DNA of 64,000 bases from Unio delphinus (taxonomy: Eukaryota; Mollusca; Bivalvia; Unionida; Unionidae): the NCBI GenBank assembly GCA_029339505.1, contig JAQISU010000097.1, positions 2,324,501-2,388,500 of the forward strand, read 5' to 3'. The translations under genes were made by a program, and so were the position numbers. Positions within the stretch are counted from its first letter, which is position 1, and every line of letters begins with the position of its first letter. The notes under the pieces are model-generated. The model searched no databases. It was not told where the DNA came from and worked only from the letters and a program-made list of their open reading frames with translations. This document shows, piece by piece, positions 10,530 to 22,509 of this stretch.

Positions 10530-12030
10530 AGATACATACAAATTAATTTGCTTATCTTCAGAGGTGATGATAATCTTCTCCACAAGGAAATGGAAGATGA
10601 CATCAAACATATAAGGTATCTTAGGGGTGATGAAGTGATCTGGAATGATCTGTTTCGTACTAATCGGAGGACAAATATAGCTGATACAGTCAGGGTATTT
10701 TCAACCTGGAAAAATGCCAGCTACGTAATAATAATAAGCATGGTACTGTTGATATTTAATTGATGAATTGCCCTACGAAAATGTAAATTTCTGTATGCAT
10801 TTTTCACTTGTCTAAAAGGTGAAAGGTTTGTATAAAGCATATCAAAAAGGTATTATGAAAAGAGTATACAGAGGACACATTGTTACATTTTCTCAAAGAT
10901 ATACATTATAAAGTTGAGAAACCCAATACGAAAACGGAAACTGAGGAAAATGACTTATTTCACGCTTTATCTGAAATCTAATCAAAGCTGCGATATTACT
11001 TATAGATCTTGAAAATTTATGGATAATTTAGTACAAAAATCTAAAATAATTTATATTCATGAAATATACTTTTTTTAGCTTAATTTTTTGGCTATTTTGA
11101 AACTAATTTTCATTAGGTCGGTTCTTGTAAACTGCATCACATTAGGGTTGTGTGAAAAAATATGCCAATATTGACAGTCAATGTTTACAATTTTTGTGTC
11201 CATTTCTAACTTTAAAACAATGCCCTGTGACCTTGGTAATATGGCCAAGGTTACTAGATTTAATAAAGTCTTAATAAATTCCTAAGATTATAAACATTGT
11301 CACGCTTTGTTGTAAGATACTAGTGAGACCCGAGTTTCTCCACATCTGACTGGAGGATTTTCTTCTTCCGGCTTCAGGGTGACGTATGTTCAGTGATATT
11401 CTTATTTAAACACTAAGTCATTTTTGCACACTATTGTTTATATCCAGATAAAGTTATGTCTGCCTCTACACAACAGTTTAGTTATATGGTTCCCTGACAT
11501 AGTTGTCTGCTCTAATAATATATATCTTTCCCTTTATATACATCTATAACTATTATGTCTCAGTCCCTTTACGAAGTGTCTCTATTATATTCCTTTTTCA
11601 TATCCCCGTTTTTGTTTATTATGTACATTATGTTATACAGGATAATACCACCTAAACCAGCAAGAGGGAGCAAAGGTCTCACGATCTGGAGATAGGATGC
11701 GCAAGAAGAAAAGGTGATGAGACTATGAGGATATAACATATTGTATGGTAAAAGAAAAATAGCATGGCTAAGGAAAGAAAATACAAAGGAGATAAGGCAC
11801 ATTGAAAAGTTTTTCAAGGTCAAAAGTGTTGAATACGAGGACTGATGATATTTACACTACCTGTACAAAGAAGGAGCACAGTTCTTAAATGCGTCGAGAA
11901 TATCCAGGGAAAACTTTCTAAGTTCAACAGAGATAATGATCGCTATTAAAGTAACAAATCTAGGATATTTCAACAAGCTTGACTCAGTAAACCCAATGGG
12001 ATTTGTAGGATATATAATTATACCGAAAGG
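10530..12030. other. No gene recognised
   Basis: AT-rich sequence with only short ORFs (10,548-10,763; 11,569-11,823), none with a recognisable motif. I see no clear repeat. Confidence 0.4.
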
Positions 12031-12037
12031 GAAATAA

Positions 12038-12160
12038 CACTGGTCAACAGTGAAATCATTACTGACTTGAAAAGGCCCTAATCTGTAGTATTTTGGTGTT
12101 CCGAACACGAATATAACCGTGAATTTTTTTTTATTGGCTCTCGTTTTGAAGATATTCATA
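12038..12160 (+). repeat. Left terminal inverted repeat
   Basis: The outer CACTGG.CAACA and inner GAACACGAATAT and ATTGGCTCT.GTTTT blocks match the reverse complement of 14,325-14,450, with gaps between the blocks. Confidence 0.7.
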
Positions 12161-12532
12161 TACCTCATTTTCTATATTTCACTGTGTAAATTTCTCCAGT
12201 AGGACTGCAGTAACATCCGGAATAATGATGTAACATTGCATAATACCATCATGCTCACATCATCCACAGTTGATTGCATCATTTTCTGATGCAATGCAAT
12301 ACTAATGCCATGCGACTGCTGAAGTAAGTTGACGTCAGCTGTGTACTATACATGTGTAGGCCTATTATACTAATGCCAGGCGGCTGCTGAAGCTGACATA
12401 AGCAGTGTACTATATAAAGCCCAATCAGATAGGTTCAGCATTTAAAATATTTTAGACGTTGTGCGAGACAGTTCAAGCTACTGTTACATAAAACTTATTA
12501 GTTTATCCATTTACGTACAATAAGGAACAGTA

Positions 12533-14203
12533 ATGCCTCGAAAGTGTGTTAATACCGCGGACAATTTTTGCTATATTTGTGGGGAAGTGACATTTGCCAA
12601 CCAGAAGAAAAGTATTAATTCTCAAGTGAAGAAGGCATATCATCTTTACTTCGGATGCAAGGTTGGTGACCAAGACAAGCCTTGGGCTCCGCATATATGC
12701 TGTGCTACATGTACAACACAGCTTTCACAGTGGTTGAATTGCAAAAGGTCATCAATGCCGTTTGCAGTCCCAATGGTGTGGAGAGAGCCAAGCAACCACC
12801 TAAATGACTGTTACTCCTGCTTGGTTCCTCCTCTTTCCAGCGGAATAATGAAGCGAAAGAAGTCGAGAATAGTCTACCCAAACATTCCGTCTGCATTGAG
12901 ACCAGTTCCACATGGTGAGGGACTTCCTATTCCAGAACCTCCAGCAGAATATTCTCTTGATTCATCTGACGAAGACAAAGGTGAGTCGACCTGTTCTTCG
13001 ACCTGTTCTTCTCCTGGTCCATCAGCATGCAGTGATCCAGATTTTCACTGTGGTGCATCATCAACCCCACACAGAATAACACAGGAAGAACTAAATGACC
13101 TGATTCGTGATTTGGACTTATCAAAGAACAAGGCAGAATTGCTAGGATCAAGACTCCAACAAAGGAATCTTCTAGAAGAAGATGTCACAATTACTGCATA
13201 TCGAAAGCGCCACCAGCAATTGGAGCCTTTCTTCAGAAAGGAAAGTAATCTGATATTCTGTTCCGATATTGAGGGCCTCATGAATGCTTTAAAAATCACT
13301 CATGACCCACAAGAATGGAGACTATTTGTGGACTCTTCAAAACTGAGTCTCAAGGCTGTGCTTTTGCACAATGGAAACATTCTTCCATCTATTCCAGTAC
13401 CGTATGCTGTCCACATGAAAGAGACATACGATAACTTAAGGCAGCTACTGAATTCCATTGAGTATAACAAGTACAGCTGGCACCTCTGTGGTGATTTGAA
13501 GGTAGTTGCCCTTTTAATGGGACTGCAGCAAGGATATACAAAATACATGTGTTTCTTATGCGAGTGGGATAGCCGAGCAAGGGAAATGCACTACATGAGG
13601 AAGGAATGGACTCACAGGCAGAATGTAGCCATTGGAGAGAAGAATATCCAACACCCAGCTCTGGTTGAGGCTCAGAAAATCTTGCTACCACCCCTTCACA
13701 TCAAACTAGGTTTGATGAAGAACTTCGTGAAAGCCATTGACCGGACTTTGCCAGCATTCCGATACCTGCATGAAAAATTCCCTCGACTCAGCGAAGCAAA
13801 GATTAAAGAAGGAGTTTTTGTGGGTCCTCAGATTCGAGAGCTTTTCAAAGATGACCGGTTCAACAACTTGCTGGAAGGTGACGCGAAACAAGCATGGAAT
13901 GCTTTTCGCCCAGTTTCTACAAACTTCCTCGGAAATGTTGGGGCAGAAAACTATAAGGAACTAGTAGAAGACATGTTGATGAAGTATAAGAAATTTGATT
14001 GCAATATGTCTCTAAAGATTCATTTCCTTCATTCCCATTTGGATTTCTTTCCTTGCAACTGTGGTATTGTTAGTGATGAACACGGCGAACGTTTTCATCA
14101 AGATATCGCAACAATGGAACAAAGATACCAAGGAAAATGGTCCACTACAATGCTGGCTGACTACTGCTGGACACTCCTCAGAGATGCTCCCGAAGAACTG
14201 TAG
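12533..14203 (+). CDS. Transposon-encoded protein, RNase-H-fold transposase candidate
   Basis: An intact ATG-to-TAG frame of 556 codons, by far the longest in the window. The N-terminus has paired cysteines (C13-x2-C16, C57-x2-C60, C93-x2-C96) suggesting zinc binding. A Ser/Asp-rich linker follows (about 140-170). The rest carries three blocks with acidic residues: FVDSSKLSLKAVLLHNGN (Asp near 265), CGDLKVVALLMGLQQGYTK followed by a C-x2-C pair (Asp near 321), and DEHGERFHQD (near 519). Acidic residues in that order with a Cys pair after the second are typical of DDE/D transposases, but the catalytic role is my inference. The protein belongs to a multicopy uncharacterised family in invertebrate genomes, as far as I recall. 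TIRs on both sides make it the element's own gene. The intact frame suggests recent activity or selection. Confidence 0.7.
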   Translation: MPRKCVNTADNFCYICGEVTFANQKKSINSQVKKAYHLYFGCKVGDQDKPWAPHICCATCTTQLSQWLNCKRSSMPFAVPMVWREPSNHLNDCYSCLVPPLSSGIMKRKKSRIVYPNIPSALRPVPHGEGLPIPEPPAEYSLDSSDEDKGESTCSSTCSSPGPSACSDPDFHCGASSTPHRITQEELNDLIRDLDLSKNKAELLGSRLQQRNLLEEDVTITAYRKRHQQLEPFFRKESNLIFCSDIEGLMNALKITHDPQEWRLFVDSSKLSLKAVLLHNGNILPSIPVPYAVHMKETYDNLRQLLNSIEYNKYSWHLCGDLKVVALLMGLQQGYTKYMCFLCEWDSRAREMHYMRKEWTHRQNVAIGEKNIQHPALVEAQKILLPPLHIKLGLMKNFVKAIDRTLPAFRYLHEKFPRLSEAKIKEGVFVGPQIRELFKDDRFNNLLEGDAKQAWNAFRPVSTNFLGNVGAENYKELVEDMLMKYKKFDCNMSLKIHFLHSHLDFFPCNCGIVSDEHGERFHQDIATMEQRYQGKWSTTMLADYCWTLLRDAPEEL

Positions 14204-14324
14204 AAGAGACAGGCGAAGAAACCTAAGATGTAGTCAATGACTTGATTTTTTATAGGTAGGCTATTACAGTTGACCTTTTACTATTGGAATGCATTTCGTT
14301 ATGTAAACATTAATTTCTTGCAGA

Positions 14325-14450
14325 TTACAAAAAAACTAGAGCCAATTTTGCAATTTGACTGTCATATTCGTGTTCATCACATAAAAATTGATAAGAATTG
14401 ACTAATTTTATTTCAGTAACATGACTTTTGCAAAAATTTGTTGTCCAGTG
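14325..14450 (-). repeat. Right terminal inverted repeat
   Basis: Inverted partner of 12,038-12,160, ending CCAGTG at 14,450 and followed by TAA. Confidence 0.7.
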
Positions 14451-14469
14451 TAACCCATACTGTCATTAG

Positions 14470-14928
14470 GGGATTTTCGGATGAGCAAAGGCCCCATACA
14501 TGTGGAAGAACCAAAACCATTTCAAATTAAGATTTTAAAAAAAAACGAGAACAGGAGAACTTTTTATTTCCGATATTCCTTTAGAGATAACATTAGAAGC
14601 AGTGGTTAAGCACTTTGAAAACAAGTTTACAATCAAAGTAATTACATCAAGGCTGGGAACCATTGAGACAACCACAATTAAAAATGGAATGCGAATACTC
14701 AAAATAGAAAAAGAACAATGAAAGACAATCAAAAGGTCCTACTTTATGCATGGCTTTCTTGCCAAAACCTGGTACAAAGGTTGTATTTACGACAAGAAAT
14801 GTAAGAGGTGCTATGAGACAGGTCACACTCCCTTCAAATGTCAACAAAACGACACTGACCCAAGAAAGAGATTACAGCAACAACAACAAAAACAGCAAGA
14901 CCAAGATATAGTAGAGACCTTGGAACAG

Positions 14929-14980
<52 letters not shown>

Positions 14981-15370
14981 AATCCCTCAAAACCGGACGA
15001 GTATCACTTTAACTGATTCGACAAAGTTTACTGGAAATCAAATGCCCCAAATAATAACACAACAGGAGAAACCGGGAATAGTATAATAGGAGCCCACATA
15101 ATAAAACCTACAGAGAAAAGAACTATGGGAAATACAAATCAAGCTCCAGTGGAAACGTTGATATCAACAGGGAAAGAAAACACAGATGTAAGGTCGAAGC
15201 AAATAACATCTGCAAAAGAAATGATCACATCAGTCTCGAAAGAAAGACTAATCGAGAAAAGAACAGAAGCAATCATAAGTAACTTCCAGTCAAAAAGCAG
15301 TTAACAACAGAAAACAAGACAAATTATCTAGAACAAACGAAACAGCAGCAGTAAAGGAAAAAGAACAAGA
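14470..15370 (+). pseudogene. Gag-like ORF1 relic with a zinc knuckle
   Basis: Around 14,580-14,720 the plus strand encodes an ITLEAVVKHFENKF-like and KNGMRILKI-like stretch. An open frame with a CCHC knuckle follows (C-x2-C-x4-H-x4-C in CKRCYETGHTPFKC, about 14,800). After that come a Gln-rich tail and a Ser/Thr/Lys-rich spacer interrupted by a (CA)n tract. This order (RNA-binding-like domain, knuckle, low-complexity tail) fits ORF1 of a non-LTR retrotransposon. Stops and frameshifts make it a relic. No adjacent RT is visible. Confidence 0.5.
14936..14979 (+). repeat. (CA)n microsatellite
   Basis: About 20 uninterrupted CA units. Confidence 0.95.
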
Positions 15371-15714
15371 TGATAACATGAGACTGGTTTGTTTTAAAAT
15401 AACGATGAATGCATGTAATTTAAAATGCTTTTAAAAATTTTTAGAATACAACTTAAAAAACGAGCAATTTTATGTATAAAAAGGTATTATTTTAAAAAAA
15501 TCTATAAAACAACACTAAAATAATTTCAAAAAACAAAATATGCTCATATAGCAAACCGTAAATATCAGACGGGCCTCCACAACTGGTCTGAGAATATAAA
15601 AATGGGAGAGAGCGACCCCCCCCCCCCCAAAAAAAGTATTTAAATTGGGTATATGATCTAGAATATATATTCGGTATATGTGCTCTAGTATATATATTGG
15701 GAGTATATGATCCA

Positions 15715-15715
<1 letters not shown>

Positions 15716-15792
<77 letters not shown>
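15716..15792 (+). repeat. (TA)n microsatellite
   Basis: About 38 uninterrupted TA units. Confidence 0.95.
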
Positions 15793-15797
<5 letters not shown>

Positions 15798-15989
15798 GCG
15801 ATGAAGATAAGCCAATAATATACGATCTTACTGCTTGTTCAACACGATCTAGAGGGAAAGCGGCAGTTCTGCTTTTGTTACTGTTAGCGACGCAAATCCA
15901 TTGGACAATGAGTCATATGGAATTCTCACCGCTGTACGTTGAAGATGTTTTATTACATTAAGTGTTCACGTTAACCCGTTTTTGTCTTG

Positions 15990-16143
15990 CATGTAGAAGT
16001 GTAGCTGAGAAAGGGGCGGGGGGGGGGGTGGAAGATGGGCCAGATTAGTGGGGCGCTAAAATGGGCTATGAATTTTTTTGTGGGGTGGGGGCGTAAAAAT
16101 AAATCTTGTTACCGGGCTCCAAACACCCTTGCTACGCCTCTGC
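15990..16143 (-). mobile_element. Possible DNA-transposon end or MITE remnant
   Basis: Read on the minus strand from 16,143 it starts CAGAGGCGTAGCAAGGGTGT and continues into a G/C-rich and poly-G stretch. CAGTGGCGTAGC-type termini are common on cut-and-paste elements. The other end is not identifiable. A similar terminus occurs at about 58,524. Confidence 0.35.
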
Positions 16144-16439
16144 CTGCATGCAAATTTCAGATTAAGAAAGATATTCATTGCCACTAGCTATTAATTTTGA
16201 ATGGGAGATATATTTGATTCATTTTGTGAACACAGTGCCCTTTAGATTTTCATTTTTTAGATGTGCATTTAAAACATATTTGTTATCCTTCAAAACGTGA
16301 TATAAACCCATTGTGTGAAGTACCGGAGTGACACTACTAACACATAAAGCACGCTAAAGGTTAATACCTATTTTCTACATTTTTTGAACTACTATCCTGT
16401 GTTCTTACTGAAAAAGTTACTTTGTTTTTAATATTCTCA
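16144..16439. other. No feature seen
   Basis: AT-rich spacer before the 3' end of the minus-strand LINE. Confidence 0.4.
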
Positions 16440-17179
16440 ATCGATATGGTGATAATAATTATAATAATAATAAAGACTTTATTTAGAGAAGGTAACTCAA
16501 TTAGTTACAGAACTAATCTACCTTGAGGCCTTCTATCTGTTATTTACAATATATACAACATGATGTGAATCTGGCTCAACACTAAATAATTAAGGAATTT
16601 TAAATTTTCAAAGTATCAAGCCTGGAACACATGCACAGGCATCTGACAAAAAAACATAAACATAAACAAAAACATAAAACATCATTCTGCGTTGAAACAT
16701 TCAGCTTGGAAAATGATGCAAAATTACAGACAAGCAGGCAGTAATTGTTTTGGTACTAGCACTGTTCAATTTTCTAAAGATTTCATTCATTTAAGACATT
16801 GATTAGGAAAATAAGAAATGCTAGTAGCTTGCCTTATGTCGCTGGGAATCTTGTTCCATACTACTGGACCAGTATATTGAAAACTTTTTTTAAAAACAAT
16901 TCCTTCTTTGGCCTTGGTATAGTGTAATTTTTTCTTCTTATTGACCTTAAATTTGGAGTACTATCAGCATCTCTATGGTGAAAGATATTGCTTAGATAGA
17001 CAGGAATGGAGTTTATGGATACTTTTATATATCAATTTGGCTTTTCTAAGAAATATTCTTTCATGTATTGTTAAAAAGTTTATATTATTCATTGCATCCT
17101 GAAAATTATCTATACATTGATCTTGAATTAAATGGCAAGCCCTATTTTGGAGCCGTATAAGTGTCGTTATGTTTGAATT

Positions 17180-18620
17180 AGAGGTATTACCCCAAGTTAC
17201 ATTACAGTAGTCCAGATATGGCTGAATATAACTTTTATAAAAGATGACCCTATACTGAAGAGGAAAGTATGTTTTAATTTTTCTCAGTTGCCAAAGCTAA
17301 GAATCAATTTTTTTTAAAATGTGTTTGATGTGAAGAGACCAAGTAAAATTGTTATCTACGAATACACCAAGAATTTTATATTAAGAGGTCATATTAAGGC
17401 TCACATTGTAAAAAAAACCATGAAGTTTGTTGCTATCTAGTCTTGCTTGTTTTTGTTGTGTTGTAACTAGTAGGGCTTTCGTATTTTCTGTATTTATGAT
17501 CATACAGTTTTCCTTGCACCATACTTGAAGTCTGTTGAGAGCATCTTGTTATTTTCAAGTACCGTTTTGGTTTTACCAATCTCAGACAGTGTAGTATCAT
17601 CTGCATAAAGGTCAGTAGAAGAAATTGAAGTTCCAATCTTAAGAGGTAAATCGTTTATAAATAGAATGAATAACATAGGTCCAAGGATAGAGCCTTGTGG
17701 TACTCCAAAATAATTACTTTTACTTTCAGAAAGTTGACCATTTAAAGATACTTTTTGAACTCTGTAAGTTGAGTAAGAAGTACACCAGTTGAAGCAGTTT
17801 TCACTGCATTCATAAATCTTTAATTGTTCAAGTAAAATTTCATGGTCTACAAGATCAAAAGCTTTACGAAATCAACCATAATAGTGCCTACCATTTCTCC
17901 TTGATCTAACGCTTTCAGCCATTTATCAATCAAACATACAAGTGCAGTTTCACAGGAGTGATTCTAGCAAAAGCCAGACTGATTTTCATGAATAAGATCA
18001 TAAGTGTTTAAATAGTTGAGAAAAGAATCATGTATATGTTTTTCTAGTAATTTGGTGAGACAAGGAAGTATAGAGATGGGTCTGTAGTTATTGACATCAT
18101 CTTTTGCTCCTGCTTTATGTAATGGTATAACCTTGGCAGTTTTCCATGTTTGTGGAAATTTATTATACCTAATAATTTCATTACAAATGAATGCTATGCT
18201 CTCTACAATTGCAGGTGCAGCCACTTTTAGTAGCCTTGGTCCAATACTATTAAGTCCTGTAGCTTTACAAACATCGATGGTTTTAAAATATTTCAACACA
18301 AATTCTGGACTCATTTCAGGAATTTTAAATTTTATATTGTTTTGTAATTTTTTAAGCACAACATGTTTGAGTTCCAGATAATCAGATGAAGTTCTGGCTT
18401 CTTTAAGTTTTTCAGCAATTTGAACAAAAAAGTCGTTAAAAATATCTGAGATGTCCTTTTGATTATCACTATAAATGCCCGTATGATTGAGGGATAAAAT
18501 TTCAGCTTTACGCTTACATTTGCCTGCACCAAAACCTGTAAACGCTTCCAGATAGCTTTCGGGTTATTTTGGTTTTCATCCAACACTTTTTTGTAGTGCG
18601 CTTGTTTGGGTTGATGTATC
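17180..18620 (-). pseudogene. LINE reverse transcriptase (ORF2 C-terminal part)
   Basis: The minus-strand RT blocks appear in order: WKTAKVIPLHKAGAKDDVNN and YRPISILPCLTKLLEK (18,100-18,000), a motif A region VDFRKAFDLVDHE (about 17,860), GVPQGSILGPMLFILFIND (about 17,690), and a DLYADDTTL catalytic motif C (about 17,600). The LINE C-terminal region follows to about 17,180. Frameshifts and stops separate the pieces, although the YADD is intact. Confidence 0.8.
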
Positions 18621-18922
18621 ATTTTACGAACTTTATTCCTCCAAACTCTATATTGGGTTTGATTTGCTACTGATTTTAGTTGGTCTCGTTGCTTTATTGC
18701 TTCTAAACTTTCTGGGAAGAACCAGCCTGGCTGATGGTCTTTCTTTATCCTGTGTATTTTAAAGGGGCATGCTTGTCAACTAAACTAATGAAGTGATCTG
18801 TCCAAGTATCTAAACCATCATCAATATCCTCAAAGATTTGGACAATATACCATGGAATCTGTTTTAGATCTTCTAGGAATTTAACAGTATCAAATGTTTT
18901 AATGGACGTATAAGTAATGGAT

Positions 18923-19663
18923 TTATGGATATTTTTTTTTTGTTGATTTGCTATTGACTTTATGTGTTAGAAAAATTGGAAAGTGATCACTTATACCAAT
19001 CTTTAGAACCATTACTTCCAAAACATGTTCTTTTGTATTGGTATAAATATGATCTCTAAGTGTTTTAGATGTAGATGTTACTATGGTGGGTTCATTTATT
19101 AGTTGCTCCATACCTAACGAATCAATAAATTTCATCCGATTCCCTTTTATATGATCATTGAGAAGGTCTCTATTTATATCACCTAGAATGTAAAATTCTT
19201 TCTCTTCATTTTAAATTTTATCTACTTGAAGTTCAAAATATTCACACCAATCAGTATGTGATGATGGGGGTCTATACACAAAACCTACTAAATAGGGCTT
19301 TGCTTTTTCTGGAGTGATCTGTTGCCAAATGGATTCTATTTCCTGTATTTCTAGGTCTTCCCGTCTTTTATAAATAGTGCTGCTTTTAACATACACAAGG
19401 AGCCTGCCACCGCCTGCTTTTCTAGCCTTACGATAAGGTTGTTCATAGCCATTAATATATAAGAAATTTTTACCTTGATTTTCTGTTAACATTGTTTCCG
19501 AGAGTCCAAATAAATGGATTTTATTATTTGGAGAGGTCAACAGTAATTTTACCTGATCAATCTTTCCTCGAAAACCCTGAATATTTAAATGACCTATGCG
19601 TTTACCTTTGCTAGAAACTCCTAAATTCAAGAGACTAATATCAATACTATTAGAAGCACTCAA
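18923..19663 (-). pseudogene. LINE APE-type endonuclease (ORF2 N-terminal part)
   Basis: On the minus strand the blocks are RIGHLNIQGFRGKIDQ, FGLSETMLTENQ (the catalytic Glu region), GGGRLLVYV, YRPPSS and, after a frameshift, LGDINRDLL followed by a DHFPIFLT-type His motif. This is the usual order of the LINE endonuclease. Stops and a frameshift near 19,200 break it. Confidence 0.8.
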
Positions 19664-19974
19664 GGAGACATTGAAAGTATTAAAACTATGTTCACAGTGA
19701 TCATCATTACAACTATCATTACTGTATAAAAATTAGTTTTTCAACAACTGCATTTTCTACTTTTATAATCATTGTATAAATCTGAACTATCGTTCCTGTT
19801 GGAATATGTACAAGTAGCTTGTAAGGTTCCACATTCAGAACATGCATCAGCAAGGAGATCAAATCTGTTTTGACAAGGAATACCCAGTGTATATAACAGT
19901 CCTTGATAGATAAATTGGTCATCCTGCTGAATAGAGTCTTCCTGTGGAATGGAGATGGCTTTATTGCCCTTTTC

Positions 19975-20838
19975 CTATTCCATAAATCTAGTGTGAGTTT
20001 TGGCTTTGTGTCCAAAGCTACCAAACTGATGGCATTGTATTGGCTGTCTGTGCCTGTATTTCTGTGCTGAATGTTTGATCTCACCACAGTAATCACATCC
20101 CATAGTGTACTGCCTGTATCTATATGGCTGACCATATTGTCTGATGTTGTTTTGACCTACATTGCGTTTATGGGGACGGATGAAGTTTGTAATGTGACTG
20201 TAAGACCAGACTACATGAATGACTGCATTTATATTTTTCGCCAGCTTTTCCACCCCTTTGGTAGACAGGTCGATCTTATCCCCTTTTCCAAATAGATGTT
20301 GCATCACTTGTCCCTCTTCATCCAGAAAACTCATGTTATTATAAGCAATATCACTTCCTTTCACTTGCCAGCTTTCGGATCACCTCATTGATATCTAAAA
20401 CATCACAATCTCCCTTGGGGGCCATTTCACACAATGCAACCTGACAGCTTTGATTTTACTTATGAATGTAATTAAGTAATTAGATATATAATTCTTCAAA
20501 AAAATCTAGATCGGTCCCTTCACTGGCAGTGTTCCCTCCAATACTGAGTGCTTTTTAGTAAACTTTTAGAGATCATATATTTTTATATCTTCCAGTATTG
20601 TCTGTATTTTGGCACCTCAGATGGCATGCTTTCTAACACAGTGCCTCAGTCCTCTATTGTTAATTCCATGTAAAATAGAACTACCAATACTGAGGATGTT
20701 ATCTTTCCTGATAGAAGGCAAAGTAGTATGTTTACTTTGTATTGGTATTGGTTTGTATTTTGCTTTATTACTTCTAGCTGAATGAGTGACAGAGTTGGAA
20801 AACTGCATTGGGTTTTCTTTTGGCAATACTTCAGGTGT
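19975..20838 (-). pseudogene. LINE ORF1, second half (esterase-like block and zinc knuckles)
   Basis: Just left of the Polinton end the minus strand encodes an ILSIGSSILHGINNRGL block, reminiscent of the SGNH-esterase start found in CR1/L2 ORF1. Downstream are CDYCGEIKHSAQ and CHQFGSFGHKAKTH knuckle-like motifs (the second lacks one Cys). The first half of this ORF lies at 35,404-36,150. Several stops are present. Confidence 0.65.
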
Positions 20839-21092
20839 AGCAGTAGAGGGGTCGAGCCGGACAACTTTTCAAACAAAAAATCGATAAACCCCTCAAAACA
20901 ACAAATAGAACCTTCCTACAAAATCTCGTGTTTTAACCAAAAAAAAAAAAAGAAAGTCTCCATTTGGCAAAAGGAGCCTTAGTAATTTTGTCTGGAACAC
21001 GATCTTGCAGGGGTGAATCCAGGTGTCGATGAGGCAAACTGAGGCTTCCTCGAAATGCCTCCATTGGGTAAAAAAAACAACGGACACTCACC
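20839..21092 (+). repeat. Polinton left TIR
   Basis: It runs from AGCAGTAGAGG to the block ending GGACACTCACC at 21,092. It matches the reverse complement of 35,147-35,399 with few differences. Confidence 0.92.
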
Positions 21093-21147
21093 TATGTGGT
21101 TAACAATTTTTGTAGGATGAAAATCATTGTTGAAATTCGAAGAATTT

Positions 21148-22509
21148 TCACGACTTCACAAACAGACTAATTTGTAGAACCCCACTTTGTAGATCAATCA
21201 GATTATTGGACTGGTCTGTGAGTTTGAAATTAATTCTCGTTAGCGAATTATTATGACATCGCATATAGACTGGATTAACCGGAGACTCCATAATTAGAAA
21301 TCCTGGAGGAGCTGTTGGTGCAAATGAATACAGAATATATCCCTGCTGAGCTTGATTTGATCGTTCGAGATTTATTTGATAGCTTCCTTCGATAACATCC
21401 CATACTAAATTGAGCGCAATCACCGATGAAATATTCACATTTTGAGGAGCGATATGCCTGCCGCCACCGTCTGGGTCATTATTATGTTTGAGGATAGTTG
21501 GTTGTGGTGCTGTTTTTTTCATTCGTCGTGGATTTTTTTGAAACCTTGATCGATGGAATCATTGAGAGATTTTTTTAGTTCTAAGATATTATCCCCTGGT
21601 AGTTTGAATGTTGGAATATCTTCAACGCGTATACTATACTTCGTTGCAAATTCTGTTCTTGTTTTAGGATTATCGTCACCTGATACCTCTTGAATGAATT
21701 GCAAATGAAACAATTCCATGTCATTGATGATTTTGTTACATGTTTCTACGACGCTGATAAATTCATCTCGGGTGAGAGTGCCGGATTTAAGAGATATTAA
21801 CAACATCGAAATTAATGAACGCTGTGAAATTTTCAGTGATTTTATTCTGTCGAATTAAGTATAATTTTCTATTAGCGGGAAATTCTATTATTTCAGTGAA
21901 AAAATTCAATTTGGTGTAATCGCTATAGCTTTTTACTGGATTATTAGATTTTATCCTGTCGGTGATATAATCAGTGTTTTGTTGTTCAGGTGGTAAATTA
22001 ACGGTTTCTCCCAGGGGTGGTAGTTCAGGCCATCCTAGTACGGTTCTAATAGAACTCTGATAAATATCTACGACGTATCCCTCTGTGCTTATCTCGATCG
22101 CAGATGGTAGTTTCGGTTCGTGAACCGTTATAGCAATTTTTGATTCTTTTCCAGTAATGGATTTTATTCTACGCGCTAATTCACCATTGATTTGTTCAAT
22201 TTGGTACGACCCAGATCTTATCGAAACAACGTTCCAGTCTGGAGTCCCGTCTTCGCGATTCTTATTTGCAAATACCAAGGAATTATTCGGTTGTTGACCG
22301 CCAAATGGTGCTGACCTAATAATAGGCCAACTGTGATACACTCGTAGTTTTGCTAGCGCTATCTCCTTCACGGGAATCTTAATAAGGAAATTCACACTGA
22401 ATTCTGGATTCGTTGATGTTATTGATATCATGCTTGTTTGTACTGGATTTGTGTTCTCCACTATTCGTTGAAGTAATTCCTGCGGTGTTGTCATTGTTAT
22501 TATATTCAT
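21148..22509 (-). pseudogene. Polinton minor capsid (penton/PY-like) protein
   Basis: The gene lies in three overlapping ORFs, 22,509-21,787, 21,806-21,519 and 21,522-21,148, in different frames. The domain order is as in copy 1: a beta-rich N-terminal part (VKEIALAKLRVYHSWPIIRS, then SYQIEQINGELARRI and VVDIYQSSIRTVLGWPELPP), a helical middle, and a C-terminal jelly-roll-like part starting GGGRHIAPQNVNI. The full length would be about 450 residues. It is the first gene inside the left TIR, and its start overlaps the upstream gene by 131 bp in another frame. Minor capsid identity is inferred from position and beta composition. Another virion surface protein is possible. Confidence 0.55.

Larger units (their letters stand above)
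12038..14450 (+). mobile_element. DNA transposon with TIRs and an intact 556-codon ORF
   Basis: The ends are inverted repeats. The left begins CACTGGTCAACA at 12,038 and the right, read inward from 14,450, begins CACTGGACAACA. Further in, both arms share GAACACGAATAT (about 12,105 and 14,370) and ATTGGCTCT.GTTTT (about 12,133 and 14,340), giving imperfect arms of about 125 bp. The element is flanked by TAA on both sides (12,035-12,037 and 14,451-14,453), consistent with a 3-bp target duplication. One long ORF lies inside. I cannot assign the superfamily. The TAA-type duplication alone does not settle it. Confidence 0.7.
16440..20838 (-). mobile_element. CR1/L2-like LINE, 3' part, interrupted by the Polinton
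   Basis: On the minus strand this holds the second half of ORF1, then an endonuclease and an RT, and a 3' end marked by a (TAA/ATT)n tail at about 16,445-16,475. The 5' part continues at 35,400-36,150 beyond the Polinton. ORF1 with an esterase-like block, an APE-type endonuclease and a simple-repeat tail fit the CR1/L2 group. All frames are broken. Confidence 0.8.

Noticed and set aside
15707..15961. 84-codon ORF over a (TA)n tract
   Set aside because: The first third is microsatellite and the remainder shows no motif.
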